Below, one piece after another: positions 57,034 through 64,000 of a DNA stretch of 64,000 nt. Position numbers and translations under genes: made by a program. The stretch is from Ceriagrion tenellum (Eukaryota; Arthropoda; Insecta; Odonata; Coenagrionidae), in contig OY720635.1 of the NCBI GenBank assembly GCA_963169105.1, positions 157,805,645 through 157,869,644 on the forward strand, in the 5' to 3' direction. Numbering within the stretch: the first letter of the stretch is position 1; each line of letters starts with the position of its first letter. The notes beneath the pieces were generated by a model. It did not search any database. It saw nothing but the letters and a program-made list of their open reading frames with translations, and was not told the DNA's origin.

Positions 57034-57587
57034 GGTAGTTTGAGCGAAATATCATTTTACGTAGAAATCAATGAATTTGGTCTCACTTTAAAGAAAAATG
57101 TCTCACCCTCTAGTGTCAACAAAAATTCAACCCCTTACCACATTACTTTTGGAGATATTAGCCTGAAAATACCAGCCCTTTTACATGGGAAATGGTACGT
57201 GCATGCAATCCAGAGAGACATTATTTAAAAAATGAGGAATTTCCTAAACTTAGATCTCAACAAAAAACTAACAGCGTGTAGTTTGTATGTTTTCTCAACT
57301 ATATTTGAAAATTAATCATATTGTCACTGCAATAGGTTCTTGGCTATCACAAAAAACCTGCCGTTTTGAAGGATTTTCAAACGCACCGCGCGAAAAAAAT
57401 TAGTCAAGTTAAAGTCTTATTTACATATTTTCATTTCATTACTTACAAGTTCTGTCATATAGAACTATATTATTGCACCATTAATAGTGCAATATTTAAT
57501 TTATGTGTCTTACAGCTGATGAAATTAAAACGTGTAGTTTGAATACGGTCTCTGTTATGATTAGGGAACTATCTCGCTTGGACTACC
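57034..57587 (-). mobile_element. TTAA-flanked MITE, copy 7
   Basis: TTAA at 57030-57033 and 57588-57591. Left end GGTAGTTTGAGCGAAATATC, right end ATCTCGCTTGGACTACC. It keeps the intact TATGATTAGGGAAC junction that serves as the empty-site reference for the LINE in copy 3. Confidence 0.88.
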
Positions 57588-57939
57588 TTAAGGTAAAGAG
57601 TATGGCGCAAATGACTTTAATTTTGGTCGTCTCCCCCCAAAATTACAAACCCAAAGGACATTTCGATGCACATCAACTTCACGGTTAGATTGTGCTAGCA
57701 TGAAAATATTAATTCAAAGTGCTTAGAATAATGGTAGTTCTTTCAAAGTGCAAGTTATTGCATAAATGCTAAGTTTTTATGTATTTTTACTTGCATTCAA
57801 ACTTTCTTGTGTTGCAAAGAAACCCAATCCTAACGTCCGCCTTATGAACGTTGAACACGGCAATTATTGAAATTGTAGTAATCGAAATTTTTAGCTTCAT
57901 CATAGGGTTGAGATAGGTTGACTGCTGCCTCTCTGTCCT

Positions 57940-58325
57940 GTCTCTATCTAAAGCGAGTTCCCTTACTTCTTATGTACTGGCCTCTTAATGTGGCCTCTTA
58001 ATGTGGTTTCGAAGGCTTCTAGTCTTTTTTGGTCAGCTTTTCAATGAACCATGCTTCCGATCCATAGAATGCCACGCTCTAAACGAATGTTTTACATAAT
58101 GTTTCCCGGTTTGTAGTCCTATCTTCTTTGAGCTCAGAAGTTGTCTTTTTCCTTTAAATACCTTCATAGCTTCGCTTAATGTACGTTGTACTTCTTCCAT
58201 CCCACGTGATGGTACTTCCGAGATAGGCGAAGGAATTCACTTGCTCAAATTTCTCTCTTCTCAGGGTGACTTCTGCATTCAACTTCTGTCTTCCGCACAC
58301 TAGGATTTTAGTCTTCTTTTAGCTT
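57940..58325 (-). pseudogene. LINE reverse transcriptase remnant
   Basis: The minus strand reads KTKILVCGRQKLNAEVTLRR, EKFEQVNSFAYLGSTITWDG and, after stops, FYGSEAWFIEKL. This is the LINE region just after the catalytic box. Related to 26165-26890. Confidence 0.75.
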
Positions 58326-59133
58326 TTTTTAGTCTTTTAGCTTCTTAGATTTTTAGCTTATGCACTGGAATTGGATGCTGAATGTCTTGAGTTAACCACT
58401 CGAATAAATCTTTTGGTACGATTCCAATCTCTGTTTCGATTTCTCGCGGGAGCATGCGCAGAATGGATTGCGCTCATTTCCGTTGTTGACACACACGCAC
58501 AAATCAGAGCAAACTTCCCGCTATTTGTTTCTCCTCTTTCGTCAATTTAAGATATCTTCCCGGTTGCAAAAGCAAATGTTATCAGCATTGGAAAAATCGC
58601 CCGATATCACAACGTTTCGCAATGAGAAGAAGGTCTTATTGATTCTAGTTCCGCTGCCCGTATCTCCTTGAAACGACTATAATTGGTATTTGGGTGGGGG
58701 ACTCGCATGAAAAGTCGGTATCGTGCCTAGTTTTCAATTCATTTCTAAAAATCTAACTAGTCACACTTTCTTCGGATATCGTTGAGACTTTTTACATGAA
58801 GCCCCCTATGGAACAATGCTGATGATAATCATCAGTAATTGGTCAATTTTCTCCATCGGCATCAAGGTGCTTCCAAAAATCGATCACAGCGGCGCTATTA
58901 CGGCGCACCAAAACGCTCACGCTCGCGTTGCCGTCATTTGTCAATGGCGCACATGAGAGCGAAAACGTGATCTTCATTTTTCAAGTTTTGTCCGGCATTT
59001 CATATCTCTAGTTTCAACTTATGGAGTACGTTATTAAGACAGTACCATTGAGCAATTCGACTCTATAGCGATTAGCGTTTTGGAAAGCGACAACATGAAC
59101 GAAGTAACCGCGATCTAAACCCAGATTTTCTCA
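58326..59133. other. Unassigned sequence
   Basis: No gene or repeat recognised. Confidence 0.3.
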
Positions 59134-59362
59134 CCAGTAATTGGTGACTTACCTCAACAGTACTGGTAAATTTTCTCGGCAGTGACTGGAGGGGATTTTT
59201 ACCAGTTTCGAATGGACTCCCTCATCAGTTACAGACAGGTGTTTCAAATAATTGATCAAAAATTCTCTCTGGTAACTGGTGAACTTTCTCGAAAGTCATT
59301 GGAGGATATTTACTGGCAACTGATGAGCTCTCTCAATCGTAACTGATATGTGTTTGAAAAAA
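59134..59362 (+). repeat. Diverged tandem duplication (~120-bp unit)
   Basis: Two units share the order TTTCTCG-AGT-ATTGGAGG, TTTACTGG or TTTACCAG, CTCTCTCA, GTAACTGATATGTGTTTGAAA. Units at about 59167-59247 and 59286-59362, with ACTGGTRA-type motifs repeated inside. Confidence 0.6.
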
Positions 59363-59733
59363 CCGGGATGAACCTTTCCTTGGACCTACAGCTTAGAGCC
59401 ATGGACCGAAAGCTTTAAGGACGAATAAAGGAATTTTTTATGGTACAATTTTGAGTTGTTTTGAATCGATGAGTAATGTTTCGAGATATCTCCAATGTTA
59501 TATGGGATTAGTTTTATGGAAATGGCGCTGGAATCGTTTACTAAAGAGATGGGAAAAGTGGTCAGTCAAATGTATGTATATTTTTTGAATAAACCGCATA
59601 TTTTGCGCATTAATTTTTTCCCCAAAATACTTAGGCATGTCATCAGGTAAAATACTGCTTTCCGAATATTCAAACCAATAGATGGAATCTAGTATTTGTT
59701 TTAACTCACAGAGTTGTGGAGAGACATTCTTAA
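59363..59733. other. Unassigned sequence
   Basis: No gene or repeat recognised. Confidence 0.3.
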
Positions 59734-60330
59734 AGCCTGAATCACACGATAGTTGACCTTGTACAAGTCCGAGGATGCTAGCGAGTACTGAATTTCTAGT
59801 AAGAAAGCTAGCATGCTTGAAATCTTCCTAGGAGCTATCACACGATATTTGAACTTGCAAAAGGTCTGTTTAGTAGATCTTTGATCTAGTACTGTCGCGG
59901 AAGGAGTTCGACAAGCGAAATGGATAATTTCGAAAGAAGACGACGGCTTTTAGCTGCTGCAGCTCCTCAACCTAAATTGCCTTAGATACCCAAACCATTG
60001 TGTCTTGTTTTGAGTTTTGAGTTGTTTATTTGATCGCGGGAAATTGTAATTGCCACGAGGGACTATGGGGGTGCTGACAGCAATAATTGACGACCGCATT
60101 GCAAAGAGCAAAGGTGATTGGTCGGCGGCTACTAGGTCCTACTAGGAGCTAGTATCAAGCAGGTACCGCACCAATTACGAAAACGAGGATACCAGCTAGT
60201 ATGCTAGCGACCATGCAGGATTTCTAGTATGCTTGGTCTGTATCACACGATACTTGACCTTGCACAAGTCCTAGTATGCTAGCTAGCATCCTCGGACTTG
60301 TACAAGGTCAAGTACCGTGTGATTCAGGCT
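59734..60330 (+). mobile_element. TAA-flanked PIF/Harbinger-like element, internally deleted
   Basis: 597 bp with TAA on both sides (59731-59733 and 60331-60333). Terminal repeats of ~50 bp: AGCCTGAATCACACGATAGT at the left and AGCCTGAATCACACGGTACT at the right (reverse-complemented), both running into TTGACCTTGTACAAGTCCGA. A 21-codon frame at 59920-59985 starts MDNFERRRRLLAAAAPQPKL and then stops; it looks like the beginning of a transposase left by an internal deletion. CTAGTAT/GCTAGC motifs recur near both ends. Confidence 0.75.
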
Positions 60331-60333
60331 TAA

Positions 60334-61257
60334 GAGAAGCCATTAGGCGCGCAGGATGGCATCTGACATCATCCTCCTACATACAGCCTTACTCCTCTCT
60401 AACCCCCCCTCCAACGGGCCAATGGCCACCCACCAAGTTCACCTCCCGCATGCATTTGCTCTTCATTAAATTCCATAACGACATGCTGTGCTAAACGACT
60501 TGTTAATTAACCGTGTCATTATATCCGTCGTCGCAGAAAATTAATTTTGGGATGAGAATCACCTTCAGTGACAATGAAATACATACACAAATTCACCAAA
60601 TAAATTCCCAAAAAAATGAAATATTTCCAAGAACCTGAAATCCTCATAAATAACCGCGTTGGATTAATGTCAACATTCGGATATTCGGGACGAGGTTACC
60701 TGCGGAACATTTTTGAGAAACGTGACGAAGCAAAAGACGAGTAACAAATGATGTTGACGCTATTTGTAATACACACATATTTCGCTCTTTCCTTCAATGG
60801 CTTACGATTCTCCAAACAAAAACATTTCTTTTGCCGTCCACCATATTTGTCCACCGGAAATCAGCGGGTTGAAACATCATGCGTTTAACGGCCTCCACAA
60901 TATAGTGCAATGAAATAGATACAGATACACGTGTATGATTTGAATCCGAAGATAAACTCATTCTCTCTTTAATTCAACGTCGTTGAGGGGCATGGAGAGG
61001 GAATGACGTCATCAAACTGTAGTCTGACAACCTATATACACACCATATTGCTTTTCCCTACTTTTTCCTTCATTGCCTTTGGATAGAATGGACAAGTGGA
61101 CGCATTAGTGGATTTAAGGCAAGAATATGTTTGCCTTCTGTCGAAAATTTAAGATAAAACACTCTTGAAACATAATTAAGTTACTTCGAGTTATGGCTTC
61201 CACTAGATGTAACGATAGTTTTTCGGTGGTGATAGGGATTATTATTATTTTAAAGAA
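60334..61257. other. Unassigned sequence
   Basis: No gene or repeat recognised. Confidence 0.3.
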
Positions 61258-61668
61258 ATATAAGAGTGAAATGAATGGTGCGAGAGACAGAGGTAGACCG
61301 AGAAAGCTGTGGTTGAGGAAATTCTCACGAGGAGGAATATTAGGAGTCTGAAAAACAGGAGGGCTTGTATGAAGCAGTGTATCCAGAAGAAAATCCGTTT
61401 TCCGGGGTTTCCACCGCTTGGATTCATGATGAGGACGATATTTCGCCGGCTATCTTCTAGGCTTACTCAGGTCCAGTGAGGGACCATACTCCATACACCG
61501 TCACTGGACCTGAGGTAAATGAGGCAAAAGAGGTTTGCAAGGATAGGTCAGTGTGAAGGAAATTATTGAAACAGAGTTAGGTGTACAAATATGTATTCAC
61601 GAGTGAAACTTGGTGATTGTGCCTACCCCGGAAGAGGACGGCGTGATTGGTACGTATGTATGTAAATA
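61258..61668 (+). mobile_element. RTE-like LINE 3' end, interrupted by a snap-back fragment
   Basis: The left part (AAGAGTGAAATGAATGGTGC, GAGGTAGACCGAGAAAG, TGAAGCAGTGTAT) and right part (AAATGAGGCAAAAGAGGTTTGCAAGG to GGCGTGATTGGTACGTATG) together equal the 3' end at 37.7-38.0 kb. They are separated by a 132-base insert (61383-61514) that replaces a GGGGG run. Confidence 0.85.
61383..61514. mobile_element. Truncated snap-back element inside the LINE
   Basis: Matches the left arm, loop and first bases of the right arm of the 61937-62133 element (TCCGTTTTCCGGGGTTTCC, GACGATATTTCGCCGGCTAT). Most of the second arm is missing. The minus strand keeps a hammerhead-like motif (61433-61474: GGAC, CTGAGTA with one core change, GCC...GGC, GAAATATC, GTCC). 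Confidence 0.8.
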
Positions 61669-61977
61669 AATAAAAAATATACGAGGAATTCATTTTCAAA
61701 AGATAATGATAACCTTGATTTTCGCAAAGGTTCAGACTAAAAACTCACTCACACGACGAGCCTTACAGATAAGTTCGATGTGCAGAACTAAAATACCGTG
61801 GCCAGGATTTAAGAGCACGGGCTTTTGTCTTATTTCCCAGGGTTAATTGCAAAATTAATTAAAAGTGTTGCCATTGAGTTATTTTTACAGCCTTCTAATG
61901 TTTAAAACAGTTTTATATCTGTAATGAGTTATGTTGAATCCGTTTTCCGGGGTTTCCACCGCGTTGATTCATGTTGA

Positions 61978-62019
61978 GGACGATATTTCGCCGGCTATCT
62001 TACAGGTTTCCTCAGGTCC
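61978..62019 (-). ncRNA. Hammerhead ribozyme-like motif (left arm)
   Basis: Minus strand: GGAC, CTGAGGA, stem II around GCC...GGC, GAAATATC, GTCC. Same elements as the right arm. Confidence 0.6.
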
Positions 62020-62050
62020 AGTGAGGAACCATACTCCGTACACTGTCGCT

Positions 62051-62092
62051 GGACCTGAGGAAGCCTGCAGGATAGCCGGCGAAATATCGTCC
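62051..62092 (+). ncRNA. Hammerhead ribozyme-like motif (right arm)
   Basis: GGAC (stem I), CTGAGGA (core), AGCC...GGCG (stem II with a 12-base loop), GAAA, TATC, GTCC. GGAC pairs fully with GTCC, stem III is the palindrome AUAU, and the predicted cleavage triplet is AUC. This is the most complete motif in the window. Confidence 0.65.
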
Positions 62093-62133
62093 TTATCGTG
62101 AATCAACGCGGTGGAAACCCCGGAAAACAGATT

Positions 62134-62535
62134 AGACTTACACCCAAGCCCCGCGGAATCCTTCATCGGATGTAATGAGTTATTTTTGTGACGTGTCGGT
62201 AAATCTCAAAGAAGAATAGATTTTCTGGATGGATGTAATGAACTATTTGTAAATTATTTCTCCCCGTCGATTGGACTAAAACTAATAAAAAGATTCTTGC
62301 ATTTTCCGCTAGTCACCAGCCAGTAGAAAATGTGCGCGCGCCGGAAATGCCGCAGAACATCGCCGAAAAAATTTCCCCAGAGGAGAGTAAATCCCCGAGG
62401 GATTGGAAAAGTTATCATCGACCCACGCGGTCATTCTTTCCCGTCGCTTCAATATGCGTTCAGAGAAATCACTCAGTGAGACATTGCGGTCAAGTCGTCA
62501 TCCCAGTTATCTTTGCAAATTTTTTAACGACTCTT
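62134..62535. other. Unassigned sequence
   Basis: An 86-codon frame at 62332-62592 runs into LINE sequence and is not recognised. Confidence 0.3.
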
Positions 62536-63140
62536 CTACATCTACATAATACCCTGCGATCCGCCGCATGGGCGTGTGGCAGGGAATGTTAGGTCACCAG
62601 CCGAGTAAAGGTGTAAGTTTTTTGGAGATGAAATGGTGACATGTATTATGGGAGTGTATTTAGTGGAGCTCAGTTTCTATTGTGGTCGCTTATTGTTCGC
62701 GGAAAGAACGAGTTTTTGTGCCTATCTGTTCGGCAGTGCATCTCTCTTATATTATCGCATCTATGTAACAACCATATTCTCTGTGTCACTCAGAAAAATA
62801 TTAGTTCCGAATTTCTCAAGTAACTTAAGCCTAGCATGTAGCAGTTTTTAACGAAGCGCGCTGCTTTCCTTTGTATTTTATTATTTTTTTTTGTTAAATC
62901 TATTTGACCAGTGTCCTAAATGCTCGCGGCGTATTCGAGATGTGGCCTAACCATAGCGAAGTAGTATCTCTCTTTTTACTTTTCATCCGAGGATCTTCCT
63001 ATTATACGTTTAACAAAACCTAATTTCTTTAATGCTTCGCCACATATTTTCTGTATGTGTAATCCGCACGATATATCAGAAGTTACGGTCATTCCAAGAT
63101 ACTTAACTGTATCTGAAATATTACTGTATCCTAATTTACT
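62536..63140 (-). mobile_element. CR1/Jockey-like LINE, minus-strand copy
   Basis: Starts with the common 3' end (ACATCTACATAATACCCTGC, GGCGTGTGGCAGGG, TTTAGTGGAGCTCAG) and continues through the coding region (GCTTTCCTTTGTATTTTATT, CAAATGCTCGCGGCGTATTC-like, CCGAGGATCTTCCTATTATA) up to the pre-block GATATATCAGAAGTTACGGT. A deletion of ~90 bases is visible near 62845 compared with the 54-kb copy. Confidence 0.85.
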
Positions 63141-63879
63141 ACACAATGTTTTTCATTAGTAGTTGTCGTTCTTTGGACGATAATTCACCAAAGTCAAAAG
63201 CTTGCACAAGCAGATGAATTTTGCTATCTGGAAATCGATATCGCCAGCGATGGAGGAGGTTAGAGAGATATTATGAGTAGAATGTTCCAAACGGAGATAG
63301 CATTCAACCTGGGTCGCGGAATAAAAACTTTTTATGTTGAATCGCGACGTATCTTTTCCTCTCGTCCCGCGATGGGAAGATTGCACCAAATTAAGCCTGA
63401 ATAATATATCCTTCATTTCTCGGTATCATTCACATCTACTGCGCATTCAAGAAGTGTATGAATTGAGAAACGATAAGACATTTTTTTCAGCGATTAATAA
63501 TGAAAGGATCATTTATCCTACCTTCAAAGTATTGTGGGCAAGCTTAATTGCTATCTGATGTTAATGTGTTGAAAAGGTGCATGGTTAAAGATGCCGGACA
63601 GTACGTCAGTTGCAAATCAAGGAATGTCAGTTGACATCATATAAGTCATGGAATAGTCTCAAACTGCGTATGAGTGAAAGGCCAAATCAACACTGTATAA
63701 TGCTATTAAGACGAGTTCCAAGATTTTATTTATCAAAGTTTCCGTGGCTCATGGTTACCTATAAAACTGTTCGGGTTACTCGGAGTCTGCTCGATGTTTC
63801 GTGGCCCCATATGAGTCACTTCTGCAAGGGGAAAGAAACTAACTGAATTAACGGCGTTGCTCGGGATGATACTTCCTTC
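63141..63879. other. Unassigned sequence
   Basis: Frames of 74-86 codons, none recognised. Confidence 0.3.
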
Positions 63880-64000
63880 ATGGCTCACCATATTAGGCCT
63901 CAGTCAGAATATGCCGCTAGTATATGGGATCCGTACGAGGAAGGTTTGATAAAAGAATTAGAGCGTGTGCAAAGGAGATCCACTTGATTTGTTAAAGGCC
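63880..64000 (+). pseudogene. LINE reverse transcriptase fragment (runs off the right edge)
   Basis: The plus strand reads IRPQSEYAASIWDPYEEGLI and KELERVQRRST, then a stop where Ala-Arg is usual, then FVKG. This is the LVRPHLEYAASVWDP block of CR1/Jockey-like LINEs, a different family from the 33-kb element (EEGLIKELERVQRR). Confidence 0.8.

Larger units (their letters stand above)
61937..62133. mobile_element. Snap-back element with two hammerhead-like arms
   Basis: ~197-bp palindrome: the left arm begins AATCCGTTTTCCGGGGTTTC, and the right arm ends with its inverted copy. The loop is CATACTCCGTACAC-like. About 270 bases to the left of it is a partial copy inside a LINE. Confidence 0.9.

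Noticed and set aside
1..64000. CRISPR arrays, operons, rRNA genes
   Set aside because: No regular direct-repeat/spacer arrays, no tightly packed genes with ribosome sites and no rRNA-like conserved stretches; the content is eukaryotic.

Overview
The window is a repeat-dense, AT-leaning stretch of a large animal genome, almost certainly an arthropod and most likely an insect. Genes have introns, long reading frames are scarce, and most recognisable coding sequence is decayed transposon protein. I cannot name the species.

One host gene can be reconstructed with fair confidence, on the minus strand. A signal-peptide exon (10249-10309) ends in a phase-1 GTAAGA donor. About 7.7 kb downstream is a Kazal-domain exon (2343-2555) with phase-1 borders on both sides. 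Joined, they give a classic secretory leader ending in an AVQA|E-type cleavage site followed by one Kazal inhibitor domain. A short terminal exon (2091-2116) and a poly(A) signal (1932-1941) are tentative. The long intron has filled with LINE ends, tRNA-derived SINEs, a TTAA-flanked MITE and a snap-back element.

The rest is mainly mobile DNA. There are at least seven copies of one ~560-bp TTAA-flanked MITE; 3' ends of several non-LTR retrotransposon families; a Penelope-like element with a GIY-YIG domain; tRNA-derived SINEs with clear target-site duplications; a deleted mariner; a hAT C-terminus; two TAA-flanked Harbinger-like MITEs; a Helitron/PIF1 helicase remnant; and a 3.9-kb structure with ~416-bp inverted arms.

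The most interesting signal is a set of snap-back elements (9.6, 20.2-20.7, 39.7, 54.7 and 62.0 kb, plus single-arm copies at 25.6 and 61.4 kb). Their arms each hold a minimal hammerhead-ribozyme core: CUGANGA, stem II, GAAA, a 2-4 bp stem III, NUH. A sister motif lies just downstream of the Penelope GIY-YIG remnant. Primary sequences differ between families, but stems I, II and III are re-formed by compensating changes in most of them.

Possible promoters (TATA/CCAAT at 44.4 kb, NRF1-like palindrome at 38.8 kb) and a possible extra exon (28.07-28.16 kb) are low-confidence. Large stretches hold nothing I can identify and are marked as such.
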